This document shows positions 25,631-35,103 of a DNA stretch of 64,000 nt, one piece after another; within the stretch, counting starts at the first letter, position 1, and each line of letters begins with the position of its first letter. The notes under the pieces are model-generated. The model saw only the letters and a list, made by a program, of their open reading frames with translations. It was not told the origin of the DNA and searched no databases. Origin of the DNA: Shewanella kaireitica (lineage in GTDB: Bacteria > Pseudomonadota > Gammaproteobacteria > Enterobacterales > Shewanellaceae); contig NZ_JAKIKQ010000003.1 in NCBI RefSeq assembly GCF_023284045.1, forward strand, positions 310,001 to 374,000, in the 5' to 3' direction. The position numbers and the translations under genes were made by a program.

Positions 25631-27640
25631 CTAAAGCAGCTTGTAGCTGAAGGTCAACATCAGTTGATGGGCGTTATAATTGTGATTGATTTCACCTAAG
25701 GTGATTAATCCTGAATTGCTATCGGCGGTGACCATTGCACTGTCGGTATCAAAGTAACGTTCATACTGATAAGCCAGTTTTAACGCCATTTGCGGCGAGA
25801 TCATGTATTGCCCATATAGGCTCATGCTATGGCTGTATGAGTAGTAAGCCCCGTAAGAAGCTTCGTTTGAAGGGCTTACACCCGTGTTACTTTCTGAGTT
25901 GGCAAATAGGTAATCCATGCCTAGGGTCAGTCTGTCTTCCATAAGACCGGAATAGGTTGCCCCAAGGCCTAGGTTGATAAACTGGTCGCGAATTTCTGTA
26001 TGCCAAATTGCGCTTTGATCGCCACTTTGGTCTGAGTCAATCCACTGCTGACCTGCAAATGCGTAGACAGATAGCGGCTTAGAAACCTGCAGATGGATAT
26101 TGGCGTCATAGCCGTAATCTTTGGCTTGAGTTAAACCAATTTCAGTCGCGTCATAGTCGTCGTTGGCATAGTAAGTACTAACATCAACGGTTAACCACTC
26201 TAGTGGTGTGTAGCTGGCGCGAGCATTCACTTCAGTACGATTGCGATCGGCTAAATGATACTTGCGCATCAGAGAATCAGTTTCGTCAGAAGTGAGCTCA
26301 TTGGCCTGATAATCACTGCCACCTCGCTCGCCATAACTTAGGCCGAAATCAAGAGTTAACTTGTCGATAGCACGAATGTTCAGTTTGCTCCAAACTTCGC
26401 TATCTTGCGTCTCTTCACGTTCACCATAACTGCGCTCAACCTGCTTATAGTCATAACCCGCTTGTAGGCGGTAACCGCTGGCTAAACGATAGCTCGCATT
26501 GGCTTTGAAGGTTTGACGCTCAATATCCATCGGGGTATTTTGCTTAAAGGCACCCGACATTGAATCATATTCATATTGTGCAAAGTCAAATACTGAAGAG
26601 CGGTTGTCACGCTTGTTGTAGTCGTAACTTGCGCCAAGACGTAAGCGACTACTTACTCTGGTACTCGCCGCTAAGTTGCTGCTAAAGGTATCGACTTGAC
26701 CATCCCAGTTTTGAATCGGGTTGCCGCTCATCTGCACAAGCTCTTGATCTTGGATCATACGACCTGAAACCACTCGGCCACTAAACACACTAGAAGCTAA
26801 GCGGTATTGACCCGATAACGACACTTGATGCGCTTGGTTATCAGGTGTTGCACTGTATACGTCATAACTATATGGCAAGCTTAAATCGCTAATATTGTTC
26901 TCATAACGAGAGCCATGGTAGCTCAGCTCTGACAACCAATTATCACCATCTAACACAATACCTGCGCTAAACTTATCAGTCGTTTCATCAACTGGTTCTG
27001 CAAAATTGACCGGACTTGGGCTCATTAAGCTCGCGCTGCGATGGCCAGTTTTATCTTCACGGTCGAAACGCGCATAACTACTCAGACCTAACTCGGTGAG
27101 TGCTGAGAAGTCATACTCAAAACCGATGCCACCACGCTGTCTTTGTAAATCAAGGTTAAGCTCACGAGTATGCTCACTTGGCGTTAGCATACCGTTGTTA
27201 TGCCAAAGATTAGTTTGGGCATTACTGTACTGATTGGTGGTAATGGTTTGAAAATCCATATCAAGCTGGTACAGCTCACTCTTACCCGCTTCGATATTAA
27301 TAAAACCATTATCCATTCCAAGCTGATGAGCTTGAACCTTAGCGCGATAACCACTTTGCTGATAAGCCATATCAGCGTTAACACCCGCTATGGCACCATC
27401 TGTACCGGTACCTAACTGATTAATCGCATGGTCATCGTCAGCATCAATAACGCCAACACTGGCACCCACTGTGCCCGAATAACCGTCGGTTATCACACAA
27501 CGCTTACACTGGTAATTGGCTGTTTTAAGGCTTTCAGTGTTTGCTCGTTGAACACCAAAGTCAGCAGCCATTGCACCCGTTGCGGTGCCAAACAGTGCTA
27601 GAGTGATCAAGTTTAAAGAAAACAATTTAGTTGAACGCAT
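25631..27640 (-). CDS. dmsF: MtrB/PioB-family outer-membrane barrel DmsF
   Basis: A 669-residue outer-membrane beta-barrel of the decahaem-associated MtrB/PioB family. A signal peptide (about 25 residues, ending A-M-A) is followed by the diagnostic N-terminal C-K-R-C motif and then a long series of alternating aromatic strands, ending in F-S-Y-K-L-L. The barrel sheathes the MtrA-like cytochrome so that electrons cross the outer membrane. The ATG at 27640 has GGAG 8 bases upstream and gives a better signal peptide than the GTG at 27649. It lies between dmsE and dmsA in the operon. Confidence 0.93.
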   Translation of the reverse strand: MRSTKLFSLNLITLALFGTATGAMAADFGVQRANTESLKTANYQCKRCVITDGYSGTVGASVGVIDADDDHAINQLGTGTDGAIAGVNADMAYQQSGYRAKVQAHQLGMDNGFINIEAGKSELYQLDMDFQTITTNQYSNAQTNLWHNNGMLTPSEHTRELNLDLQRQRGGIGFEYDFSALTELGLSSYARFDREDKTGHRSASLMSPSPVNFAEPVDETTDKFSAGIVLDGDNWLSELSYHGSRYENNISDLSLPYSYDVYSATPDNQAHQVSLSGQYRLASSVFSGRVVSGRMIQDQELVQMSGNPIQNWDGQVDTFSSNLAASTRVSSRLRLGASYDYNKRDNRSSVFDFAQYEYDSMSGAFKQNTPMDIERQTFKANASYRLASGYRLQAGYDYKQVERSYGEREETQDSEVWSKLNIRAIDKLTLDFGLSYGERGGSDYQANELTSDETDSLMRKYHLADRNRTEVNARASYTPLEWLTVDVSTYYANDDYDATEIGLTQAKDYGYDANIHLQVSKPLSVYAFAGQQWIDSDQSGDQSAIWHTEIRDQFINLGLGATYSGLMEDRLTLGMDYLFANSESNTGVSPSNEASYGAYYSYSHSMSLYGQYMISPQMALKLAYQYERYFDTDSAMVTADSNSGLITLGEINHNYNAHQLMLTFSYKLL

Positions 27641-27657
27641 ATTACTCACTCCAGGTC

Positions 27658-28632
27658 TTAACGGGCAAAGTTACTGCCAGCAGGATGGTTTGAACCATGA
27701 ACTTTGCTGTGACAGTTAAGACAGCTCTTACCGGCACTGAAAGCATCTTGACCCGCTTGCGTAGCAACACGGCTTGCATGCCCATCGTCTGCGTGACATT
27801 GCTGACATAATTGCGGCACTCGCGTTTTAAGTAGGGCTTCATTTACACTGCCGTGCGCCGTGTGACAGTTTGAGCAATCTTCCATAACTGGCGCATGCTC
27901 CCACAGGAATGGGCCACGCTTGTCGGCATGACACTCAGCACAAGTTTCATTAAGGCTAGGTTTAATCAGCGCACTTTCAGTCATCGAACCGTGAGGACTA
28001 TGGCAATCAATACAGGTCATCTGGTCCCATTTCATCGGGTGAGATGAGCGCTTATTCATATCGGCTTTTGCACGGGTATGACACGAGGTACAGGTATCGT
28101 TAACCATCAAACGGTCTAGTACAGGATCTTTTGCCGCATGGATCTGGTGGCAATCAGCGCAAGCAACCTCTTCGAGGTTATGCGTACTGTTGTGCCAAGC
28201 CATCTGTTTAGGATCGTTATGACAGCCCTGACATACACTGTTTTGGCTCTCAGCAGGTAATTTACTGTCTGCACCAAAGCTAATCATCGGCTCTTTACCA
28301 CCTCGATTATGCTTGCCTTGGGGGCCATGACAGGCTTCACACTGCATGCCAGCCATTGGTGATTTACTGCTACTCATATCACCATGAACGCCATCAAAAA
28401 TAGCCATCACTTTAGGGCTTTTCTTATGACACATGAGACAGGAATCAGCGCCTTTGGGAGAGTATTTACCCTCAGCGAATTTTTCGGTTAATTTCTGCTC
28501 TAACTGCTGGGAATCAAGAGAACTCCAAGGAGTTGCTTGCGCAGGTAAAGCGGTAATGAGTAATGTGAGTAAAATTGTAGCCATTAACTTGGCCATAAAA
28601 TTCACTGACTTTATCTGTTTTCTGAGGGACAT
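27658..28632 (-). CDS. dmsE: Decahaem c-type cytochrome DmsE (MtrA family)
   Basis: A 324-residue periplasmic cytochrome with exactly ten C-x-x-C-H haem sites (C-L-M-C-H, C-E-A-C-H, C-Q-G-C-H, C-A-D-C-H, C-T-S-C-H, C-I-D-C-H, C-A-E-C-H, C-S-N-C-H, C-Q-Q-C-H, C-L-N-C-H). A signal peptide ends near A-Q-A. It takes electrons from the periplasmic/quinol side (in S. oneidensis from CymA) and carries them through DmsF to DmsAB. First gene of the dms operon. The start could also be the inner ATG at 28596; neither has a strong ribosome binding site. Confidence 0.95.
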   Translation of the reverse strand: MSLRKQIKSVNFMAKLMATILLTLLITALPAQATPWSSLDSQQLEQKLTEKFAEGKYSPKGADSCLMCHKKSPKVMAIFDGVHGDMSSSKSPMAGMQCEACHGPQGKHNRGGKEPMISFGADSKLPAESQNSVCQGCHNDPKQMAWHNSTHNLEEVACADCHQIHAAKDPVLDRLMVNDTCTSCHTRAKADMNKRSSHPMKWDQMTCIDCHSPHGSMTESALIKPSLNETCAECHADKRGPFLWEHAPVMEDCSNCHTAHGSVNEALLKTRVPQLCQQCHADDGHASRVATQAGQDAFSAGKSCLNCHSKVHGSNHPAGSNFAR

Positions 28633-29698
28633 TAACTTACAAGCCGGTTGTATATCGAAGGAGGTATCTTAGTGGTTCGACCTCAGCGATTTCAAGCTAA
28701 CACCAGCGCGGTTCAATGCTGTTACATATGGCATATTTTTCAGATAAAAGTCTAATAGCTCACAATATAAAGAGGCAGATCAAATACACCTTAAAATTAC
28801 GTTAATTTAAAATAATTATATTATTCAATAAACTACAATTTAGATGATAATTATTATTATCTTTAGCAGTTATTAATATAGTAATTAATTGTAAACAACT
28901 TGATTTTATTAGCTCCAACTATTTGAAATGGATCACTAATTATTTTGTCGTCTTTCAGCTAAAGGAAAGAAGGTACTTCTTAAGGAATAGCTACTCACTA
29001 AAAACCTTAAAACAAATGCAACACCGACGCTCAACACACAAGCATCCACTTAACAACTTTCATCATATTTAGTAATAGAAAAGTGATTATATATTCATCT
29101 CAAGATGAGCGGCAGCAAGTTGCTTACAGCTTGCTGGGTAAAGTAACAGAAGGTATTTTTGCAACCAATTTACTATTTATTAGCTAAATGAGCACTTATG
29201 GCTGTAATTGTTACAAATCACTCAGTTCGAATATCTTTCAGGCAATACTTTTGCCTTTTTAATGCTGCGTCAATGTAATCACGACATTTGCACAATCTAT
29301 CCAGCTGCAGTTCAGGCAATTGAAACCACATAAACTAAAAAGTCATTCGTTTTTCCGAAACAAGTGAATACAATCAGCATAAAGATTTAATCGCTCAACG
29401 AGAGTTTAGCGATTCTGAGGCAAGGCACAGTGAGTGAAGCGCCTAGTTACTCTACGCTTGAACTTGTTAACGCAGCATCATAACCGCTAAGACTCGCGTA
29501 TTAGGAGTGTTTTTAGCTTCCTAAAACGGTGTTAAATAAACTCATAAACGAACAACCATTATATGCCACTCATCTTGGTTTAGTTCGCCAAAACTAGCCT
29601 GAGTAGATCAAATACTAATTGGTGTGACTCACCTTCCCTTCCAAGGTCTTATATTCAAGCATGTAAAATACTGGAATCTCAGAAGCAAATATAACAAA
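28633..29698. other. Long AT-rich non-coding region upstream of dmsE
   Basis: More than 1 kb without a supported gene. It must hold the dms promoter. The sequence TTGAAATGGATCAC at 28923-28936 matches the FNR/CRP-type pattern TTGAT-N4-ATCAA at eight of ten positions, about 300 bases upstream of dmsE, but this is weak evidence. Also present are a CAGCAAG/CTTGCTG stem near 29113-29137, a very AT-rich stretch at 28790-28890 and a REP-like element at 29402-29495. Confidence 0.5.
29402..29495. repeat. REP/MITE-like palindromic intergenic element
   Basis: About 94 bases whose ends are imperfect inverted repeats: GAGTTTAGCGATTCTGAGG at the left and the complement of GAGTCTTAGCGGTTATGATG at the right. 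The interior is more GC-rich than its surroundings (GCGCCTAGTTACTCTACGC). The look is that of a short dispersed extragenic palindrome. Only one copy is in this window, so repetition in the genome is inference. Confidence 0.45.
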
Positions 29699-29730
29699 AA
29701 AGGCCAGTTGCATTAGCGACTGGCCTTTAG
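29692..29730 (-). terminator. Terminator of tdk
   Basis: AAAGGCCAGT (29699-29708) and ACTGGCCTTT (29719-29728) form a 10-bp stem; on the minus strand it is followed by a run of T residues. It lies 35 bases beyond the tdk stop. Confidence 0.85.
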
Positions 29731-29762
29731 AATAATTAAAATGACGCACTTTATATCAGCGA

Positions 29763-30341
29763 TTAATCCCAGATAAATTCTCTGAAATGTTTACGGCAAA
29801 CCGACTCATAGCTTTCGTTGCCGCCAATCGCGACTTGCTCACCTTCTCTCATCGGCTTACCTGTGCCATCAAGGCGCACCACCATATTGGCTTTACGGCC
29901 ACAATGACAAATGGTTTTAAGCTCGACCAGTTTGTCAGCCCAAGCCAGAAGATATTGGCTGCCGCTGAACAACTCACCTTGGAAATCTGTTTTAAGGCCG
30001 TAACATAACACTGGGATATCGAGGATATCGACCACATAAGTGAGCTGCTTAACTTGCTCTTTACTTAAAAATTGCGACTCATCGATTAATATACAGTGCA
30101 GCGTTTGCTCATCATGAGCAGTACCAATCATTTTCGCAAGGTTATCACTACTACCAAATACCTGAGCGTCAGTCTCAATACCAATTCGAGAAGCGACTTT
30201 ACCCACGCCGTATCGATCATCGATAGAGGCAGTCATGACTAAAGTATTCATACCGCGTTCACGATAATTATATGAGGACTGCAATAACGAAGTAGACTTG
30301 CCTGCGTTCATTGCTGAGTAGTAAAAATAAAGTTGCGCCAA
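29763..30341 (-). CDS. tdk: Thymidine kinase
   Basis: A 192-residue type II thymidine kinase of the salvage pathway, phosphorylating thymidine with ATP in the cytoplasm. Motifs are the P-loop A-M-N-A-G-K-S-T, the D-E-S-Q-F-L segment, the zinc-site cysteines (C-H-C-G and the later V-C-R-K-H-F) and the Y-E-S-V-C thymidine-binding region. The frame is open to an ATG at 30392, but the family start (M-A-Q-L-Y-F-Y-Y) falls on a TTG at 30341 with AAGGA 7 bases upstream, so TTG is the likely initiation codon. Monocistronic, with its own terminator. Confidence 0.94.
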   Translation of the reverse strand: MAQLYFYYSAMNAGKSTSLLQSSYNYRERGMNTLVMTASIDDRYGVGKVASRIGIETDAQVFGSSDNLAKMIGTAHDEQTLHCILIDESQFLSKEQVKQLTYVVDILDIPVLCYGLKTDFQGELFSGSQYLLAWADKLVELKTICHCGRKANMVVRLDGTGKPMREGEQVAIGGNESYESVCRKHFREFIWD

Positions 30342-30806
30342 ACCGAATATCCTTAAAGATGAATGCGCAGCTAGTCTAGCATCCTTAGTCAATAAAAATC
30401 ACCCTCTATCCATCATCAGAGTGAGCTACGTCGCTCTCTAACTACTCACTAGCAAAACAGCCTATCGCCAGTTAAATTCACTAGTAAACATAAAACTACT
30501 AGCGTATTACCACCTAATTTATTGTTGATTTTTTACAACATGATTTAGCGCAAAGCTAAGTGTTTCTCCCCACCCTACAATTTTGCTACAAACCATAAAA
30601 AGATCACCAAATTGAGAAACATTTTGTGACTAAAGCGCCTGTATTTTTAAGGATCATTTAACGAAAAATTGATAGTGTGCCAAGCGCTATCTTTCTATGT
30701 TTTTAAAAATATAGGTGGCTGGAACAGCCGTGGTACTAGCTCCTGCAATGTTCAACTTTTGTAAGGGTATAAAAATAAACAACTATAATGAAGGAAGTTC
30801 TACACA
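30342..30806. other. Divergent spacer between tdk and the M3 peptidase gene
   Basis: About 465 bases without a supported gene. A GGCTG-GAA-CAGCC hairpin near 30717-30729 and a GATAG/CTATC stem near 30671-30691 lie in the likely leader of the peptidase gene. I could not match either to a known riboswitch. Confidence 0.4.
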
Positions 30807-32939
30807 ATGCATAAGACATTAATCGCCGCAGCCATTACTGCGACACTTGCCCTGAGCGCATGTTCAACAACAAATCAGGAATCTAATCAAGCTGCTATGG
30901 TGCAAAGCCAGAATCCATTTATGCAAGCAAGCACCCTACAATATCAAGCGCCTGACTTTACGCTTATAAAAGATGAGCATTTTGCGCCGGCGTTAAATCA
31001 AGGGATAGCTGAACACGACAAAGAAGTCATCGCTATCGCCAACAATAGCGCAGCGCCAACTTTTGACAATACCATTGTCGCATTGGAAAAGAGCGGTGAG
31101 TTGTTGAATCGTACTTCTAAGGTTTTCTATAATCTTACAGGCTCTAATAGCAACCCAACGCTACGCCAAGTCCAAGGTGAAATGGCGCCGAAAATGGCAG
31201 CGCACTCTGACAATATCAATCTTAATCCAGCGCTATTTTCTCGCATTGAAACCTTATATAACAATCAGGCAGATCTAGGGTTAACTGCTGAGCAAACCCG
31301 CCTTGTCGACGTTTATTACCAGCGTTTTGTACGTGCAGGTGCCAAGCTAACCGAGGCACAAAAGACTAAGATCCGTAGCCTTAACGAAGAGCAATCAACA
31401 CTCACCAATGAATTCGCCCAACGATTAATGCGCCTATCAAAAGAGATTGCTATTGTTGTTGACTCAAAAGAGCAGCTCGTAGGGCTTTCAGACAGTGCTA
31501 TCCGAGCGGCAGCAAAAGATGCTGCAGATAATGGTCATGAAGGCAAATATCAACTCAATATTACTAATACCACTCGCCAACCTGTGCTAGCTCAACTAGA
31601 AAATCGAGAGTTACGTCAACAAGTATGGCAAGCCTCTGCTAATCGTGGCCTCAGTGGAGAAAACGAAACCGCCTCTCTGGTTGCGCGTTTAGCACAGCTT
31701 CGTGCAGAACGTGCCGAACTTTTAGGCTTCGATAGCTGGGCCGACTATCGCTTAGCACCTCAAATGGCAAAGACGCCAGAAGCGGTTTACAAGATGTTTG
31801 GCTCTATGGTGCCAGCAGTTGTGGCGAACACCAATAAAGAAGCCGCCGACATTCAAGCGATGATAACTAAAACGGGCGGCGATTTTGAACTTGCTCCGTG
31901 GGACTGGGCTTTTTATGCCGAGCTAGTACGTAAAGATAAGTATGACTTAGATGCAGCGGCAATACGCCCATACTTTGAGTTTGACAGAGTACTAGAAGAT
32001 GGAGTGTTCTTCACCCTTAAAGCACTTTATGGTGTGAGCTTAACTCCTCGCCCAGACCTGCCTGTATATCACCCAGATGTAAAAGCCTACGAGATGTTTG
32101 ATGAAGATGGTACTAGCTTAGCTATCTTCTATGCCGATTACTTCTCTCGTGAAGGTAAGCGCGGTGGTGCTTGGATGAGCTCTTTTGTGAGCCAATCTAA
32201 ATTGCTAAATAATAAGCCTGTGGTGGTTAATGTGATGAACATTAAAAAGGCACCAGAAGGCGAGCCTACCTTTGTCAGTTATGATGAAGTGACTACCATG
32301 TTCCACGAAATGGGTCATGGCACTCACGGCATGTTCTCAAAGGTAATGTACCCAACTCTCTCTGGTACCTCAGTATCACGAGACTTTGTTGAATTCCCTT
32401 CTACTTTTGAAGAGGATTGGGCTGCGCACCCAGAAGTACTTGCTAATTATGCCAAGCACTATGAAACCGGTGCAGCGATCCCACAAGATTTGTTAGAAAA
32501 ACTGCTTAAGTCTCGCAGCTTTAACCAAGGTTTTGATACTTTAGAGTATATGTCGGCAGCACTGTTAGATCTTGAGTGGCACTCACTTAAATCCGGTGAA
32601 CCACTGCAAGATGTGGCCAGCTTTGAAGCTGCAGCGCTTAAAAAGCACGGCGTTGATCTGCCAGCGGTTCCGCCAAGATATAAGTCAACCTATTTTGCTC
32701 ATGCATTCCCTGGAGGCTACTCAGCGAGTTATTACGCTTATATGTGGAGTGAAATTTTGGCTGCTGACGCCTTTGCATACGTACAAACACAAGGTGGGCT
32801 AAACCGCGAAATTGGCATGAAGTTTAGAAAAACGATTCGTGAAGTGGGTAATACAGTCGCCCCAATGGACGCTTACAAAGCCTTCAGAGGACAAGAACCG
32901 ACAACCGATGCACTACTAGAGCGCCGTGGCTTGAACTAA
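30807..32939 (+). CDS. M3-family metallopeptidase, predicted lipoprotein (peptidyl-dipeptidase Dcp-like)
   Basis: A 710-residue zinc oligopeptidase of family M3, close to peptidyl-dipeptidase Dcp. The catalytic motif is F-H-E-M-G-H-G-T-H-G (His500, Glu501, His504), with the third ligand expected in the following E-F-P-S-T-F-E-E-D segment. The C-terminal F-P-G-G-Y-S-A-S-Y-Y-A-Y-M-W-S motif of substrate binding is also present. Unlike E. coli Dcp it begins with a lipoprotein signal (L-A-L-S-A-C, lipidated Cys19), so it is predicted to be attached in the envelope and to trim oligopeptides there. A GAAGGAAG ribosome binding site precedes the ATG. Confidence 0.93.
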   Translation: MHKTLIAAAITATLALSACSTTNQESNQAAMVQSQNPFMQASTLQYQAPDFTLIKDEHFAPALNQGIAEHDKEVIAIANNSAAPTFDNTIVALEKSGELLNRTSKVFYNLTGSNSNPTLRQVQGEMAPKMAAHSDNINLNPALFSRIETLYNNQADLGLTAEQTRLVDVYYQRFVRAGAKLTEAQKTKIRSLNEEQSTLTNEFAQRLMRLSKEIAIVVDSKEQLVGLSDSAIRAAAKDAADNGHEGKYQLNITNTTRQPVLAQLENRELRQQVWQASANRGLSGENETASLVARLAQLRAERAELLGFDSWADYRLAPQMAKTPEAVYKMFGSMVPAVVANTNKEAADIQAMITKTGGDFELAPWDWAFYAELVRKDKYDLDAAAIRPYFEFDRVLEDGVFFTLKALYGVSLTPRPDLPVYHPDVKAYEMFDEDGTSLAIFYADYFSREGKRGGAWMSSFVSQSKLLNNKPVVVNVMNIKKAPEGEPTFVSYDEVTTMFHEMGHGTHGMFSKVMYPTLSGTSVSRDFVEFPSTFEEDWAAHPEVLANYAKHYETGAAIPQDLLEKLLKSRSFNQGFDTLEYMSAALLDLEWHSLKSGEPLQDVASFEAAALKKHGVDLPAVPPRYKSTYFAHAFPGGYSASYYAYMWSEILAADAFAYVQTQGGLNREIGMKFRKTIREVGNTVAPMDAYKAFRGQEPTTDALLERRGLN

Positions 32940-32952
32940 TCTCTATGTCCAC

Positions 32953-32984
32953 AAAAATGCCGCTCTAATTAGAGCGGCATTTTT
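32953..32984. terminator. Bidirectional terminator
   Basis: A perfect 14-bp stem, AAAAATGCCGCTCT with its complement, around a 4-base loop (AATT). It has A and T runs on both sides between the convergent M3 peptidase and lysW genes. Confidence 0.9.
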
Positions 32985-33036
32985 ATATCTATAAAGCAGT
33001 TAATTGATTAGCTGCTTTGTTTTTCGAACGCTCTGC

Positions 33037-34608
33037 TTAAGCTGTGGTTCGCTGACAAGATTTAATGCGCAGTATAATCACACTAATTACAAACAGTGCA
33101 CTACAAGTCAATAAACCTGCAGTCACCGACTCAGTGAAACCAAGAACTATGTAACCCGCTAAGCTAATACCGGCAACAATCAGCGCATATGGCAACTGAG
33201 TGATCACATGGTCGATATGGTGGCAGTTTGCCCCTGTCGACGATAAAATCGTGGTATCAGATATTGGCGAACAATGATCACCAAACACCGCGCCAGCAAG
33301 TACCGCGGCAAGCATTGGTAGCATCATGCCTGTATGGCTACCCATCGCCATATCCGCTGCAATTGGTAACATAATACCGAAGGTGCCCCAGCTAGTGCCG
33401 GTAGAGAACGCTGTTAAGCCTGCTAATATAAATAGCACTGCAGGAAGCATCGCAAACGGAATATTACCAGTAGCTAAGCTCGCCATATACTTGCCGGTTT
33501 CAAGTTGGCCAATCACGCCTGCTATCGTCCAGGCAAACAATAAGATGTAGATGGCTGGTAGCATAGATTTAGCGCCTTCAACCACACCTTTAACGATCAT
33601 CTTCTTATCGACACCTTGGTAGATAACCAATGCGAGTGTAACAACAAGACCAATTAAGGCACCAAAGAACAATGAAGAACCCACATCAGTATTTTCAAAT
33701 GCACCGATTAAGCTGAACGCTTCATTCTTAGCCGCAAGCGCATCGCCACCACTGCTCACCATAAAGTAGAAAGTGGCAAAAACTAATACAGTGATAGGCA
33801 GAAACAAGCCGATAATTTTACCGGTGTCAGCTTCAGGTAAGTCTGAATTTGCCCCTGGCGGTAACCCTTTAGATTCATCATAAAGGTTGCCCTTTTGCGC
33901 ATTAAGCTCATGCTGGCGCATAGGACCAATATCCAGTCCCATAAGCGCAACGCAAAGTAGCAACAACAAAGCAAAAATAGCGTAGAAGTTCATCGGGATC
34001 ATCTGCACAAATGTACTTAGATGCCCTGAGTCAGTAAAACCGTGAGCCGTTAAAATGCCGCCAATCAGCGCAATGATGTACGCCCCCCAGCTTGATACCG
34101 GTGAGATAACACAGATAGGTGCTGCCGTTGAATCAAGCAAATACGCTAGTTTACTACGGGAAATATAGTAACGATCGGTAAGTGGTCTTGCGACACTACC
34201 AACAACCAGACTATTGAAATAATCATCAATAAACACCACACACCCAAGGAACATGGTTAATAATTTCGCATCGCGTTTATTGCGAATGTGGTTGCGAGCC
34301 CAATCAGCAAACGCACGAGCGGCGCCGCTAACGGTGATAAGTGCGGTGATCATTCCCAGTAGCACTAAGAAACCAAGAATGTATAGGTTCCAGCTATTAA
34401 GTGCCCCGTCATCCCAGACGAGCCCCATCACCTTTTCGCCCACATATTGAACGGTATTCGCTGCAGAAAAATCAGTCAGCAATAGCGCGCCCAACAGGAT
34501 CCCTACCCCAAGAGAAAGTAAAACACGACGCGTTAACATCGCCAATACGATTGCAACTACCGGAGGTAGCAACGAAAGTGCCGAATCGGCATAGCTTAAA
34601 ATTGTCAT
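33037..34608 (-). CDS. lysW: NhaC-family transporter, predicted lysine transporter LysW
   Basis: A 523-residue inner-membrane protein of the NhaC ion antiporter superfamily with about 11-13 hydrophobic segments. Family features include F-I-D-D-Y-F-N-S-L-V-V-G-S, G-T-S-W-G-T-F-G-I-M-L-P and G-D-H-C-S-P-I-S-D-T-T-I-L-S-S-T-G-A. On protein sequence alone it would be called a Na+/H+ antiporter. However, a clear lysine riboswitch lies in its leader (34686-34911), and riboswitch-linked NhaC-type proteins of gammaproteobacteria have been predicted to import lysine (LysW). So lysine or cation/lysine exchange is the better guess. Monocistronic. Confidence 0.88.
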   Translation of the reverse strand: MTILSYADSALSLLPPVVAIVLAMLTRRVLLSLGVGILLGALLLTDFSAANTVQYVGEKVMGLVWDDGALNSWNLYILGFLVLLGMITALITVSGAARAFADWARNHIRNKRDAKLLTMFLGCVVFIDDYFNSLVVGSVARPLTDRYYISRSKLAYLLDSTAAPICVISPVSSWGAYIIALIGGILTAHGFTDSGHLSTFVQMIPMNFYAIFALLLLLCVALMGLDIGPMRQHELNAQKGNLYDESKGLPPGANSDLPEADTGKIIGLFLPITVLVFATFYFMVSSGGDALAAKNEAFSLIGAFENTDVGSSLFFGALIGLVVTLALVIYQGVDKKMIVKGVVEGAKSMLPAIYILLFAWTIAGVIGQLETGKYMASLATGNIPFAMLPAVLFILAGLTAFSTGTSWGTFGIMLPIAADMAMGSHTGMMLPMLAAVLAGAVFGDHCSPISDTTILSSTGANCHHIDHVITQLPYALIVAGISLAGYIVLGFTESVTAGLLTCSALFVISVIILRIKSCQRTTA

Positions 34609-34685
34609 TTAATTATTATCTTCGCTAAGTACGAATGGAGGCCGACTGAACTGGTGGGAGTTAGCATTGAAAGCTGATTACACCT

Positions 34686-34911
34686 GTCCTATCAGTAGCG
34701 CTCCACAGTAATATCAATGTTCGACATTGATATAAATCTTCTTATCTTCCAGATAAGAAATACTATGGCAGTGCTGTTCCTATTTGGTAACAGCCCCAGC
34801 AACAAGCCCCGATATGCTATGTCACTTCGGCATCAAATCCTTTCTCAACAAGTCATAGGCATCACCCTACTTGTCGGTACTAATATTAAATGCACCTCTA
34901 CTTCTAAGGAC
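34686..34911 (-). promoter_or_regulatory. Lysine riboswitch (LYS element) in the lysW leader
   Basis: Read on the minus strand, the leader carries in order the conserved blocks of the lysine aptamer. They are AGAGGTGC just inside the first stem, TTAGTA, GAAAGGAT then TGCCGAAG, GCTGGGGCTGTTAC, ACTGCCATAG and finally TGGAGCGCTAC closing the first stem. The basal stem is supported by GTCC...GTAG at the 5' side and CTAC...GGAC at the 3' side. The arms are GCTGTT/AACAGC, a perfect 9-bp stem at 34739-34759 and a perfect 10-bp stem at 34711-34733. No terminator T-run lies between the aptamer and the start 78 bases later, so control is probably at translation. Confidence 0.93.
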
Positions 34912-34941
34912 GCTAAATAGACAGAGCTAATTAACGTGAAT

Positions 34942-34990
34942 GACATAAAAACATAAGCGGCTTTAGGGATGCTACCCTAAAGCCGCTTAT
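34942..34990 (-). terminator. Terminator of etfBA
   Basis: A perfect 16-bp stem, ATAAGCGGCTTTAGGG (34953-34968) with its complement (34975-34990), 6-base loop, followed on the minus strand by TGTTTTTA. It separates etfA from the lysW riboswitch leader by only 31-42 bases. Confidence 0.88.
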
Positions 34991-35103
34991 CGTGACACAG
35001 ATCTCAAATATTACCAACTCAAACTCACCACCAATAACATTGCAGCAACCACCGAGTTACAACTGGCTGTTTTTTAACTACCAACAATGAGCTCGTTAAT
35101 AAA

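Noticed and set aside
28923..28936. FNR/CRP-like site TTGAAATGGATCAC before dmsE
   Set aside because: Only eight of ten consensus positions match and it is about 300 bases from the start, so I mention it but do not list it as a site.
30660..30760. Possible riboswitch in the leader of the M3 peptidase gene
   Set aside because: Small hairpins are present, but the conserved blocks of the riboswitch classes I know were not found.
34717..34920. Plus-strand open frame of 67 codons upstream of lysW
   Set aside because: It coincides with the lysine riboswitch on the other strand, which fully explains the sequence.
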